NCBI RefSeq assembly: GCF_032854445.1 | Contig: NC_088305.1 | Coordinates: forward strand, 29,972,628 to 30,036,627 | DNA length: 64,000 nucleotides | From: Liolophura sinensis | Lineage: Eukaryota > Mollusca > Polyplacophora > Chitonida > Chitonidae | Reading direction: 5' to 3' | Part shown: positions 23,034 to 37,700 of the stretch, in pieces | How positions within the stretch are numbered: position 1 is the first letter of the stretch | How the letters are laid out: the number at the start of each line of letters is the position of its first letter | Position numbers and translations under genes: made by a program | The notes under the pieces: model-generated | Database searches by the model: none | What the model was told of the DNA's origin: nothing | The model's input: only the letters and a program-made list of their open reading frames with translations

Positions 23034-25125
23034 GTAAGGCGACTGTATCTGTGGCTAACAGAAGTCCACGTGCTTCATGTTAACTGTATGTTGTTACGAA
23101 TTATCTGTTTTTGGGGAAATGTATATGCATGATTGATGGTTTCGTGAGGCTCGAATTTGTGCAACAACAACAACATGCATTGTTATCTGATGCAGAAAGT
23201 ATTGTTCGTTTCTTGTTGAAACAGCGGCCTTAGGATGTATTTTCATTGATTTACATCTGCATAACTTCGATGTTCTTTTATGTACAAGAACATGCAGGTA
23301 ATTACCCTTATCTTTGTAGTTTGTATCAAGTACACTTTTTACCATGGCAATGATGTGTTGTGCACCGTCTAGCCCGAGACTTCGGTCTAAGGGTGGCTTA
23401 CATATACTGATACGCCGTGACCGCTTGCCACCCTTAGCCCGAGAGCTATGCATACCCGATTCCGGTATAATGTGTACAAAGAGCTTCCTCGTTCAATTCT
23501 GATGCAGGCGCTGTAAATTCGCCCACAGTAGTACACAAAAAGCAGGGCAATTCTGAAAGCTGAAATATTTGCACACATTTTGCCAAAATCACTATTTACC
23601 TTTACATCACAATTCTCCTGTAAAGTTTAGCCGAAGTTGAAAATCGGCTCATGTATACCTTGTCACCATGCGCTGCCATGTTTTTAAAATTTGGGTCGGC
23701 GAGGGGCATATGCACATCAGCGATTGACGTTTCCGTGAAATTGAATGAAACGGATCACAAAAATAAGCCCCCCTTTTCACTCCAAACTTAATTTGACAGT
23801 TCGCCAAAACTGTGGGACCCATCATTCTGCTCCATACCCTTCACTCAGTTGCAAATTCATGTATCTGCGGTCACATGGCTTTCTATCTGTCAAAACGGAC
23901 AGCCAGCTGATCAAAACATAGTGACGTCATGAAAGGTTAATCACTCATGCACGCTGAGCAACAGACCGGTTATTAGGTCATGATGTTGTCCTGGCATGTG
24001 AGCGTAAGTAACAAATGTGAGTTATCCTGGATTTGCTGGTAGTAAAGGCTACAGAAATTGGAAAAATGGCACAGGAAGAGAGAATGGCTAGGTGAACGTA
24101 CTGAATTGGAGTTTTCCCTGGTTAATGCATGTATTTTGCACCAAATTTTGTTGCTCTTCTTAAATACCACTAATTTAACCTGGATGCGCCGTGAACTAGC
24201 CCTAACACCATATTAAAAGATCACAGCCAAGTAGCCAAGACATCCATCCCAGTCAGCCTTTCCTTCCGTCATGACGAACCACCACTATGAAATGATCAGC
24301 CCAAATCTGCATCCAAATAAGCGACATTTGCATTTCAGGATGCACACCACTACTCTCGCCACAACAGAGCAGCCGTGGTCAAATTAGCAACCAGTTGCGG
24401 ACAGTGGCCTTTGAACTTTTAGGTTTCAGCAGCTTTTCACGGCCAATAAAACGGCAACATTTCAAAGTAACGCTTTCTACTTGGCATTTTCATTTTCTCC
24501 ATTGTTTTTACTATAAGTTACTGCTAATGGGGACACAATTTTGAATGTAGAATTTCAATGAAACATATTTAGTGTAGTAAGCATGCGGCTTCTAGGTTAA
24601 AGCATAGGCTGTTGAGTGAAAATTAGCACCCAGCTTCAGCGTAATGTGAAATTTCGTGATATTTCTGTTGAAAAGAAAGGGGGGCTGTCTGAAATGCAAA
24701 AGTGACTTATTGCGCAATTTGCTGCAAAGTACCATGAGGCAGCTGTGCTATACAATGCTGAGACCAGTGGTAGCTGTCAATGTAGAATAAAAGACATATG
24801 GTTGTAGAAATCGACGCCTTAGCTATTTGACTTTACTCCACCAAATTATTCATGGTACTTCAGGTAATACCCTGGGCGTAGGCAATATCATGCTTTCTGT
24901 GATCAAAATAAACTATTGACACATACACTCAACGTGTTGCTATTGCTGCAGCTTTTTTAAACATTCACAAGCAAAGATGGTAAGTTGATTTTTGTGACTG
25001 AATACATGCTGGATTCTCCAAACTCCCATATAGGCCTAGTCTAGATTTGATCGGTATCACTGGACATGTATTCTCCCAACTTCTGTATGAGTGCCACCAT
25101 ACAGAAAAGAGAACATGCATCAGTC

Positions 25126-25200
25126 CTGTATGTATGTATGTATGTATGTATGTATGTATGTATGTCCATATGTATATATGTATGTACATGTATGTATGTT
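25126..25200 (+). repeat. (tatg)n microsatellite and flanking atgtatgt-rich sequence
   Basis: Ten or more tatg units at about 25126-25165, then an imperfect extension. It causes repetitive small ORFs on both strands. Confidence 0.9.
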
Positions 25201-25204
25201 TGGT

Positions 25205-25430
25205 TGAGGTTTTCATATGACAACGCAGAGTTATTAGTTGTGTATACATATCTTCTGTCCTCTTGTGACACAGAGAGTCCATGCTTGCAAGGCCTTGCCG
25301 CCGCAGAAGTATTATGCCGAAAACACCAGACATGACATCTCACCCACTAACATTATACTGACGCCAGATCAACCAATCATGTTTCCTTGCTTTAACCTGT
25401 TAGTGCTGAGCACGAACGAGCTGAAAATTA
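25205..25430 (-). mobile_element. SINE family B, reverse orientation
   Basis: Contains acgcagagttattag...tgtatac, cttgtgacacagagagtcca, gccgaaaacaccagacatga and actaacattatactgacgcc, the reverse complement of the family B order. Confidence 0.7.
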
Positions 25431-25759
25431 CTTTGGTATGATGCGACTTTGCATCAGTCCTGTATAGCTGGTTTTCATGGCTAGTGAAGGCATTAGTCCA
25501 TTGTTTTGAGCACAAAATGATAAATGGACAGATTTTGCAGATTTGTAGTTTTATCCACAATATTTTCATTACTGCAAGAGTTGCTTTAAATTTATTTTAT
25601 TATTGCAAAATCTTGACATGAATGGACTGTGGTATGTGTTATTACTGTTAAGCTGCTAAATAGGACTTAAGTTTGGATTCATAATACATGGTTGAGCAGA
25701 TATCTTTTTTAAATGTTGATACTTGTGAAATAAATTCTCGTAGTTGTATTTTTTTCCAG

Positions 25760-28700
25760 GGTTCAAGGCTAAAGATGTTTTCCCCACCACTGAGCCCCCA
25801 TGATGCTACGGCACAAGTGACAACCCTGAAGACATATGTCTCCCTGATTGCCGATCTTACACCAGGCAGTACGTCCCTCAGTTAAATTCAGACTGATCAT
25901 TTGTTCTATATTCAAGCTCTGATGATATTCACGTTTTCACGCTCTTTTATGGACACCTACATTCATACGTGTAAATTTTGTCAGGGTATAAACTTCTGTA
26001 TCTGGCTTGTCCAGTATTGCAGTTAGATCCATGTACATTGCATTAGGTTTTGGAAATGTTCCCCTTGTATACACCTTGATACGTGTGAATATTTTAGAAA
26101 AAGTGGAAAATGTGTGAGATAAATTGTCCACACCCTGGTATTTTACGCATAAAAGTATTTTCTGGCAGAGATTCTCTCAGCACTCAGCTTTTGTTTCAGT
26201 CTTAAACAGGCAATTATAGTTCTTTGTAAGTATTTTTTTTTTTTTTCACTTTTATGGATTCCGTTGAGCAGAATGATTAGGATTTGATACATTGAGTTAT
26301 CTCCCCCTTCTCTTGGGTTGAGGTAGCTGTGAAGCTTTGCTGATAAGATCTGACTGCTCAGTCATCATAAATCACTTCACATAAAATGTGCATATAATAG
26401 AGGAAGATTTCAGTGGACTTTAGACATGTGCTGATGTATTTTACCTGAGGTAAAATAATGAAAACACATTTCACATAGGAAGAATTATTCATTTTTGTAT
26501 GAGTTTTGGTAACACTTCTTTCTTCTTCCATGTAAAATAAGTCATCTTTTGGACGAATTTTGGTGGCACTTCTTTGTTCTTCCATGTAAACTAAGTCATC
26601 TTTTTAGGTGTTGCTGAATATCAGTGGGAATTTATGCATAACTATGTGTGTGTTTGATTCATTTTATTACATGTGTGTTTTTTTGCTTGTTTTGATTTTG
26701 TAGACCCCGCTTTACCTGAGAAGAAGCTGAAAGCAGCTCAGGAACTCAGTGAGAACTTTGAGGTGAGACTAAACCCTTGTTTTAAAAGTTGAACAAGGCA
26801 ATAGCTTGATGTCTCTTTGATGTTTCAGTTTGAATCTAGTAATAAGATACTTATTCCTCTCAGGCATAACGTCATCATTTTCCGCATTTTTGAACTCAGT
26901 TTGTTTTCACAACCATTTTAAATGTAATGACTAGAAAGCCAGTTTAAAAGAAAAATTTAAAAGAATACAGAAGGATTTATGTGATGAAATTTTTTGGAGA
27001 AATCTTAATACATTTCCAACCTGCGGATGGTTGTGGGTTTCCCCCGGGCTATGCCCGGTTTCCACCCACCACAATGCTGGCCGCCGTCGTATAAGTGAAA
27101 TATTCTTGAGCATGGCGTAAAACACCAATCAAATAAATAAATAAATAAATAAATAAAATAATACATTCCCACCCAATTTTCACCACCCATAAATGCTACC
27201 ACTGTCATATAAATGAATAATTTGAAAAAATGTGAAGCACAAATCTACTGTTTACACGAGGTTGTAATGAAACCATCGCCCACTGTTTGTCCTTCAGCGT
27301 GTTGTGAGCTCGCCTCAGTACCCACAATTCCTACAAGACGCCATCCGCTCATTTCTCAAGATCCTAGGGGACGGCGAACCACAATTTTTAGCTGAACAGC
27401 ACACCCAGGTAATTTTATATTCATGTCTTGTCACATTGGCACGTGTATGTAAACAGCTGTGTAAGCTGGCCTTTGACCTTTGTAAGTAACAGTTTATAAA
27501 GGGAAAACTCACTGAAGCCATTGCACTAGATCCAAAGGTTAATCACCCTTGAATGTGGCCAATAATAGCATTTCTTTTTTCTTTCTCATCTTTCTGCCTC
27601 GTAATTAATTACATGGTTGATCATTGTAATGCCCCTGTCTCTCCTGTGCAGCAACTGAGGAAGCTTTTGTTGGAAATCATTCACCGGATCCCGTGTAACG
27701 AACACCTGAAGAAATATGTCCAGCCGATATTGTCAGTCATGTTCAGGCTTCTGGAGGTAAGTGGATTCTGCTGTAAATACGAAGCGTTTCTGTGTTTTCT
27801 GCATTTCAATTTTTGTGAAATGTCAATTGAAATGACATAAAACTTGGATGATGCAATCTCAGGTTGTATTAATGCAGTTTACATTTTGTCACTTACTAGC
27901 CAAGAGTGGGTCATTTCCTGACTGCCATTGTTAAAGTGATAAATTTTTTTTAGTATTTTTTAGTTAAACAAGAATCAGATAATCAATTTTATTATAAGGT
28001 ATGATACCTTCCTGAGATCATTAGAATTTTGCCCAACAAAGTGTATTTTTAGAGACAAATTAGATGTCATAAGATATTATTTTTGGTGCTGAAACTTACA
28101 TTTTCCAGAGCGTTGTCATCCTATCTTCTACACAAATCTCAAAACACCTTTCTACAGTCAACAGAACTCTCGGAATGCTGAAAAGATGAGCAGCTTGGTC
28201 ATTAACAAAGTTTTAGTGCAGTTAGGGTGTATCTGTGTGTTTTACTGTCATCTTGTGTTTTAGGTGGAGAATGAGGAGAATGTACTGGTGTGTTTGCGGA
28301 TCATTATTGAACTTCACAAACAATACAGACCTCAGATGAACTCCGAGGTGAGATTGTGCTTTGAGTTTTATAGCAGTGTAACCTAGACATTGCCCTGTAA
28401 AGTGAATAGCAATTTTAACATCATAGCACGTGAATCATTTGTTCTCTCTTCCAAATGTTGTCAATTTAAAACACGAAGTGTATGTGAGAAGATCTGCCAG
28501 TAACCTGCAGATGGTGGTGGGTTTCCCCTGGTCTCTACCCAGTTTCCTCCTACCATAATGTTGGCCGCTGTCGTATAAGTGAAATATTCTTGAGTACTGC
28601 GTAAAACACCAATCAAATAAATAAATAAATAAAACATTCAGCTTTGAATGTAATTGATACTCTGATGTTTTTCAAGTTTTCTGAATTCTTGGGTTCATTG

Positions 28701-31700
28701 AAAGCTGTCATTTCAAGATACGCCACCATGTAAACATGCCTGAAGGTTGGGGAATTAGTATGCTTTGGTATGTCTTGTGTCAGAAATGAGCTTCTTTGTC
28801 CGATGTCACCCGCCACGCTTTATGAATCCATTTTCTGCTGAAGTTTTTTTGAATAATGACTTAGATGATACATCACCCAAGTACAATGAAATTTATGATA
28901 AAAATTATGAATGTTAAACTTAAGACATTGTTTGAATCGAGTCTACAGCTGGAACCACTGTTTATTGACTTTTGTATTTTATTTTTGTATAGATTGAGAG
29001 ATTCTTACTATTTGTTAAGAACATCTACAAAGAGTTGCCCAATCAGCTGCCCAAGATATTTGAACCGCATACCCAGATGAAGGTGAAGGACTTATCTGAG
29101 GTGAATATAGAGGCATTGCTCCAGGAGACCTTCACCGTGACCTCTATCCCCACAGACAAGACCAAACAAGACGGCCAGAGTACCACGGTAAGGATAAGGG
29201 GTGGGAACATCTCAGCTGGCCTGTCAGTCAGGAATAGTTTCATGTAGCTGACCAATCACAACAAGTAAACAGAGGTGATTTACATAAAACCTCCTGATTT
29301 AACAGCTGATTTGTAAATACCATGACTGTGTATGTCAGTGTGTATTGCTGTGGTATTTAGAAGTACTCTTATCAAGTATGGATACATGAAAAGGTGTTTT
29401 AGAACGAAAAGGATGGCTTTAAGTCAAATGAAGAAATATTTGCTTAAAAATTGATTTCTGTTTGATATTTGAGGCGAATATTCTATTTTGTACAAATTTT
29501 CCATGAATGATTGGGAATATTTGGAAATGATGTCATCTATGAACAGACTGGGAACGTGGGACTGGCTAGCAGCCTGAATTTGGGCTCTCCCCCCAAAGGT
29601 GTTTTTCTGATTGCAGGTTTCATTATGTGGGCACAAATGACGTTGATAGATTTCACTGTTGACGTCACGATAGCAGGCTACTTAGTTTCTGGACTGATCA
29701 CTGAGATGTCTTGAAAATTAGTATAAAGCCAAGTTTTTGTTTTCTGTACTTTTTAGTTAGGTGGCATCGTATACTTTGTATTTATAAAAAAAACACCAAA
29801 CGTTTTATATATCCTTTGTAGTGACCTTATCATTTGTGTTACAGTTCACGGTGATCCCTAAGGCTGTCCTCTCCCTGAAGGTGTTGGCTGAGCTGCCCAT
29901 CATTGTGGTTCTGATGTACCAGCTGTACAAACAGAGTGTCCACCAGGGAGTTGCAGAGTTCATTCCCTTGATCATGACTACCATGACTCTCCAGCCATCC
30001 CCACAGCACAGGTAGTGTGTGCTAAGAGTGAGGTTGACGAAGTTTTGAGGCAGTTTTGCCAAGTGGTATCTTCTGGTGTTGAAATTAAGACATATCCGCT
30101 GAAAATCATGGCGGAAATCCTTAAAAGACATGTAAATGTTTGGAATCTTGTCATCAAAAAGAGAAAACAAATCAGTGCATAGCTGAATTTGATATGCCTA
30201 ATAGTAATGGGGGAAAGGGTAATTGTTGCTGTTAACAGTTGTTAAAAGTTGATACTACCCTTATTACCTCTTCACATACAAAAGAGTAACTTTCAGTGCA
30301 GTTTGTGCTCATTTAAAACAGGATTTCTTATACATCAAAACTTGATTGGTTCTCAGATTTAATTAAAAACTTAAGCATTTTTTCAAAGATTTTGCAGGAA
30401 AGCAAAAAAAAAAAAAACTGCTGTAATGAGCAGGGTCAATTTAGATGACGAGCCAATGGGATCATATTTTTCCTTGTCAATCACAGAACAAGCCCTGCCT
30501 TCAACAAGGAAGTGTTTGTGGACTTCATCGCTGCTCAAATCAAGACTCTGTCCTTCCTGGCTTACATCATTAAAATTTACCAGGTAATTTGGATTCTTTC
30601 AGAACTGCTTTGAAGTAGTTTGGTTCATCTGTATCCTACAGACTGTCCTGAAAGGAAAAAATATGTGATAACAATGTGCAAACATCTCAAGTATGATGTA
30701 ACTGTTAACAGTGTTAATTAATGACTCTCCAGTTTTCTGCCGTTGCTGGTTCAGGTATATGGTGCTTAGCATACATGTAAACAAGAATCCCACAACCAGT
30801 GATGAAAATAAATTCGGTGAAATATAACTGGAAAACCATAAAAGATGTATGCCTAATTGTTTGTTATTAAGGAGCTGGTGAATGAATACTCCAGCCAGCT
30901 TGTCCATGGCCTGCTGGGATTGCTCTCGCTCTGCCCACAGGAAGTTGCCCATCTGAGGAAAGAGCTGCTGATCGCGGCAAGACACATTCTTGCCACAGAT
31001 CTTCGCAATAGTGAGTGCCACACCCAGTAGATACCTTCAATCTTGAACCAAATATCAACTTTAAATGGAATTTATCTGCAAACAGTAAAATAAAGCAAAT
31101 AAATAAAACAGAAAATTGAACATTGAGGTGAAAGTACGTTGGCTATGTTGAAAACTATAGAGCTTAACGGAATGTGTTGTTTTGCTAATCCAGACAGAAT
31201 AATGCTCTTAAAGTAAACACCTTTTTTACAAGTAAAAAAACTTTTTTTTTCTTAAATTGTGAATAGTTCTGCACGGTATATTTACAGCGTTTTTTTTCGT
31301 CTGTCATGTCTGCATCCAGTTTTATATCATAAAAATTTTATTTTTGGCTCAAGGCTAATGTTCCACCTGAAAACAACAATAAACCATTTAAATGCCTTTT
31401 TGTTTTTGTTTTTTTTTCAGAATTTGTTCCTCATATTGAGAAACTTTTCAATGAAAACATTCTGATTGGCTCTGGCTGGACTACCCATGAGTCTCTGCGG
31501 TATGTATGTAAATGTGGATAATGTGGCATGTAGTGTATATTGAACTTTTCTGTCACATGGAAGTGCGTGGTTTTACCATGAGTTACGTTTAAACAATTAC
31601 TTGGTTCTACAAATGGACTGGTTGGCTCAGTGATCTAAGGCACTCTCAAAGCAGTCGACATGCTTTTGTTCAAGGAGATTGTGTGTTTCAACCCAGGTCC

Positions 31701-34700
31701 CGCTAGTTGCAGCTTTGATTATCTTATGCCAGTAAATCAAGTGATTTGTTGGGTTCCTGGCGCTAATATGACAGCCTTGTAAGTAAAATGATTTTTTTTT
31801 TTTTTTGATTGGTGTTTTACGCTGTACTCAAGAATATTTCACTTATACGACGGCGGCCAGCATTATGGTGGGTGGAAACTGGGCACAGCCCGGGGAAAAC
31901 CCACGACCATCCGCAGGTTGCTGGTAGACCTTCCCACGTACGGTCGGAGAGGAAGCCAGCATGAGCTGGTCTTGAACTCACGGCTACTGGGTCACTACGC
32001 TGCGCTAGCGCGCTAACCGACTGAGCCACGGAGGCCCCTCAAGTAAAATGATGAGTATGAGTATAATCACCTTTGTCAAATAAATGAATAAGTTACTGCG
32101 TTCGTTGGTGAGACTAATGTGGCTGAACTACATGTTGTTCTGTTGGCAGGCCACTGGCGTATAGTACCCTGGCTGACCTGGTCCACCATGTGCGCACGGC
32201 CCTGCCCCTGAATGACCTCTCCCTCGCCGTGAACCTCTTCTCTAAGAACGTCCATGACGAGTCCTTACCCAGCAGTATACAAACCATGTCTTGTAAGCTG
32301 CTGCTTAACTTGGTGGAGTGCATTCGTGGCAAGAGCGACCAGGAGGGAGGCAATGTAAGTCAGGCTGGGATGTCATGATTCTGGGGAGGAAGGGATAGCA
32401 CGAATAAAGGAATGAACAGGACTGGGGACGGGTGGGAAAACGGAGAGGAAATAAGCTGATCATTACTTGTTTTGAGCTATGGGTCAACCTGTTCAGGTGA
32501 TTCTAGTAATGCCAATCATCGTTGAAAAATTGTCAATGTTTTGTGCAGAATCTTTCCTCACTTTGCATCATTATGTTGTCTCTATACATGTGTTTTTCAT
32601 GCTCCATTTATTTTCAGGGGAGAGAACTGTTGATGCGAATGCTTGAGGTGTTTGTGCTCAAGTTCCAGACCATTGCCAGTCTACAGCTGCCACTGATTCT
32701 ACAGAAGTGGTGAGTGCAGTGTCTTGTCATCATGGCCAAATTTGCATACGTGATTTTTCAAATACTTCCTTTTGTTCTCATCAATATGCCAGGCAAATGT
32801 GAAGTAAGATCTGATTAATGATTGTGGAGAAACGTGTAGGATTAGACATACTTACAGACATACACTCTACGTACACTCTACACACATTTTACATACACTC
32901 TACATACACTTTACATACACTCTACATACATGCATGCACTCTACATACACTCTGCATACATGCATGCACTCAGAAAAGGATTCCTTCCTCTACATGTGGG
33001 TCGTCCCAACATAATTCTGGCTGCCGTCATATAAGTGAAATATTCTTGAGTACGGAGTAAAAACACCAATCAAATAAATAAATAAATTATTCTTAGATGG
33101 GATACATGTAAGATATGAATACTTCAGCATGGTCCACCATTCACACGAGAAATATAAAATTGGCTAAGACAGCTGTGTTTGGCATGTTTCATGATAGCTG
33201 TGCATTGTGAAAAATTCTTTATCCATGCTGACCCCATTAAATATTAACGTCCTACTGTTACTGACAAGATTTTATCATGGGGTGTTCTGTTGACATCAGC
33301 TGAATAAACACTGACATTGAAATAAAATACTTAGCAGTTCCTTGTCTGTGAATTTCTGGTGGTTTTGTTACCAGCAAACAGCAACAGCAGCAGCAGGAGA
33401 ACAAACTGGCAGAGCTGAAGGCGGCTACAGACGGGAAGTTGACCGAAGCTCAGGGGGTGAAAGAGGAGGGGAAAGGCTCGGCCCAGGGGTCAGGAGAGAA
33501 GGACAGAGAGGATAAGAGCCCTGTAAGTCAGATCAGTTGTGCCTCACTGTCCGTCTTGTGTCTTTTTTGCACGTTGCCGTTGTATACTGTGTTTCACTTC
33601 AAGCATTTAACATGTTTCAGGTAACACACTTTTAATAGAAACTGCCTGCAGAGGTCATACGTGGGAAGGTTAATAATGACAACCTGCAGATGGTTGTGGG
33701 TTTCCCCCGGGCTCTGTTCGGCTTCCTCCCACCATAAAGCTGGCCGCAGTCATATAATGGAAATATTCTTGAGTGTGGTGTAAATCCAATCAGATAAATA
33801 AAGTCTGCTTGTCTGTCAGTAACAAAAAAAATGTTTTAGAGGATACATGAAAAAGAACTCTGAAACGTCATCGGTCTGAAAATTTCTGAAATTGACATAG
33901 ATGAACTTAGGTAAAGGGGACCAGCTTTATAGCACCCCAAATTTAGCCCCCACCAACCAGGGCAGAATAGTTAATTTTATTAAGAAGTGAAAACCAATCT
34001 GTTTTATGCATCCTTCAAAGTTGGGAAAAAGCCCTCAAGAGCAGATGGGTGTCAACCGCTTCACATCTGAGATTGGTAGGACTGGCTATAAAAACTCTGC
34101 TTACACTGCTGTTCATTCTGGATGATTTCTGGAGACAAGAAAATTGGTTATGTTGTTTGGCGGGGGTGGGCAGGAAGGTATAATTACTCAGCTACCTATT
34201 TGCTATCTATTTTTGAAATCCAGAAATCGACAAATCCATCCATTGTTGCCCTGGATTCACCTACAAGTATTCATCTCTAAATATTTGACGTTGGAAAAAA
34301 TTTTTTTTGGAAAAAAAATTTTTCACCTTGAGAAATACAGCTTTATGTATTGATTTCTCAAAAGATTGCTGTGAGAAGTAATGGGTTTGAGAACTGCAGA
34401 ATGTCTTTGTACAGATACATTGTGTGTTTTGTAGGCCCATAGTCGCTTTGGAGCCGGATCAGCCCAGTCAACGACCTATTCTGTGTCGGACTGTCGCAGT
34501 TTGGTGAAGACACTGGTGTCTGGGGTGAAGACCATTACCTGGGGGGTTGTCTCCTGTAAGGTCACAGGGACAGGTGAGTTTTCTGAGGTAACAAGTGGAA
34601 TTGTCTCAGCCAAGACACTGTAAAAATACACAAAGAAAGAGAAAGCAGTGTTTGAAGCAAAGTAAAATCGTTAAATATTACTTTTAGTGTTGAACCTTTT

Positions 34701-37700
34701 GTTTTTAAAGTGGAATATTAGCCTACCTTGTAAACAAGTCTTAAAACATTCAGTTGTGGTGTGTTGATACCTGTGTTAAGACCATCTGACGACATGGTTT
34801 CAGATGCATCCCTGATTCAGAACAAGCAGTTCCAGCCTAAGGAGACCCTAGTGTTTGTGAGACTGGTAAAGTACGCCCTCCAGGCCCTGGACATTTACAC
34901 TGTTAATATGACCAATACTGGGCAAACAGTCATCAGACCGTCCTCGTAAGTCAACTTTAACCAGCGATTGATTATTTGTTTAGGAATCAAGATTTCTTGT
35001 AAGACATTACATGTGTTGATGATGGGAAGCTCACAGCTTATTGCAAGACGAGTCGTCTTGGTGAAGCAGTGCTAGATAAAAGAGTCATGGAAATCCGTCC
35101 TGCAACAAGGAGGCACATTACATGCACTCTAAGGACTCTTTCGTCGTCGTATGACTGAAAAATTAAGTAGGATGTTAAACACCAAGCACTCACTCACTCT
35201 ACTGCAAGACGTTTTTGAGACAGGAAGTCTAGAAAACTTCAAGCTGATATTTGTCATTGGTTTCAGTTTTATGATTTGTGTCTGTTAAACAAAGTCTTTT
35301 GAGGACATTGCTAAAGATTTTAGATACCTGTAAAATCGGGAATGTTTTCTGCCTCATTCGGTAATCTTACAAACGCTATCATTATGACTGGATCTATGAA
35401 GTCTGTAAGAAGTGCATTTATGTCCATTTTTCAGTACACAACCTGTAAGGACTAAGGAAGAGAAGGAAGTTTTGGAACATTTTGCTGGCGTGGTAAGTTG
35501 TGTTGATCATACTTTATTCTGTAGAGAAAAAACATGACCTTGGAACAGTTTAATACATTTGAAATTTATGTATTTTGAACTTCTGCATCAATAACATAAT
35601 TGTAAAAAGCAAAAAGAACTTGTCTGGACACACTGTTGAAATTGCATTTAGAATCAAACTTTGTGTTTAAATCTATAACTGTTTATTTCCATGTGACATA
35701 TACAGTAATCTAATACTCATAACATACATTCTGTGATAAATATTGCGGTTTCTACTTTTCAGTTCACAATGATAAATCCTCAGACGTTCAAGGAAATCTT
35801 CTCCACCGTCATTGAGGTAAAGATTCCAGCTTGAAACATTTCTGATGCTAAACTTTGACTACTTCCCTATTTTACAATCCCCACATTTAGTATATTTTTT
35901 TTTCAATTGCTTGTTCTTTGCATAAAAATGACATTTTACTAATACATTTTCTGCATTACCCAAAGAATTAAAGTATATGCTACAAATTCCCCCAAAAAAA
36001 AGAAAACTTAGCATTTTTGGTCACTTTCTTAAAAATAGATGTAGAAAGTAGCGAATTATATCTGACTGAGCAAAGGGAATGTCTTGTGATTATTTGTCGG
36101 AGACAACCTAGGTTTTTTTCATGGAATCTCTTGTCGTTTTTGGTGTTTGTTACAGTACATGGTGGACAGAATCCATGCTAACTATGCCCTCCAGGTGAGA
36201 CCCAGTCTTATGTTCACGATGAGCTTCAGTGCAAATATACGTATACATTATTATTCCTGTCTCGATCAAGGCCTAGTGGTTAAGATACTTGTCATTCAAT
36301 TACTAGATAGGTTTAAAGTGTCAAGATTGTCAAAAAATGCATATTTAACTTTTCTTTTATTCTATCACTATCGTTGATGGATACATCAAATTCAGTTTGT
36401 AAGCATGGGTATGTTTAAGCATGATTTTCTCTACACATTTTTTTTCGCTAGGAGTAAGCAGATCCAATCTCTGTGCTGTTTGGTTAGATGTGTGAAAATT
36501 GGCAAAATTATTATTGAAAGAGATTTCTCAACAAAAACGCTCAAACTTGACATATACGTGTACTGTACTGCCAAGACAATGTCTGTGAACTTTGGTTGCC
36601 TAGGTGATTGTGAACTCGTTTCTTGCCAACCCAATGACTTCGGCAACCTTTGCAACGATCCTGGTGGAGTACCTGCTGGCCAGACTGGAGGAGATGGGAT
36701 GTAAGTACATGTGTTTACATGTATGGTGATATGTTAGCCATGTGGTGGTGCAGTGTCTCTACTCAGAAAGCCAGATTCTTGTTTGGTTAACGATAATATC
36801 TTTATTTGTTGAAGGTAGCTTGGTCAACTTTTACAATGAATCTTGTTCCTAAAGGCCTCCACGCACAAAACAATATATAGGAAACAAAAATAAAAATATA
36901 ATGCAAATCTAACGCAACACTGAGAGCAGTGGTCTGTATTTTTGAGTTAGGATGGTAAACATTTATTTATTTATTTGATTGCTGTTTTACGCCGTACTCA
37001 AAAATATTTCACTTATACAGCAGCAGACAGCATTATGTTGGGAGAAAACCGAGCAAAACCTGCCATGACCACCTGCAGGTGGCTGAAAATTTTTTGAGTC
37101 AACTCTATACCTTAGTCATTGCGTCCTGATTTTGTTGATTATAGACTAGGGGAAATTGTGTGGAAATAATACCATGTAACAAGGACAACTGAAACGATAG
37201 AAGCTAATCTAATTCTGTCATCTGTTTTCACATTAATTAACTCAGACGAACAGTTAGCCTTGTACCATGTTTCCATTGACCCTATATACCCATGTACCAT
37301 GTTTCCATTGACCCTGATATACCCATACACCATGTTTCCATTGACCCTGATATACCCATGTGCCATGTTTCCATTGACCGTGATGTACCCATGTACCATG
37401 TTTCCATTGACCCTAATATACCCATGTACCATGTTTCCATTGACCCTGATATACCCATGTGCCATGTTTCCATTGACCCTAATATACCCATGTACCATGT
37501 TTCCATTGACCCTGATATACCCATGTGCCATGTTTCCATTGACCGTGATATACCCATACACCATGTTTCCATTGACCCTGATATACCCATGTGCCATGTT
37601 TCCATTGACCATGATATACCCATGTACCATGTTTCCATTGACCCTAATATACCCATGTGCCATGTTTCCATTGACCATGATATACCCGTGTACCATGTTT

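Larger units (their letters stand above)
23034..25759 (+). other. Putative first (5' UTR) intron of TRRAP
   Basis: About 2.7 kb with no recognised exon. It holds a small inverted repeat (23371-23446), a (gtat)n microsatellite (25126-25165) and a reversed SINE B copy (25205-25430). The rest is unremarkable AT-rich sequence. Confidence 0.5.

Noticed and set aside
25861-25870. GC donor (CAG|gcagta) for TRRAP coding exon 1
   Set aside because: The GT donor 5 bp downstream (GGCA|gtacgt) also keeps the frame into exon 2 (GNPALPEKK) and needs no exception.
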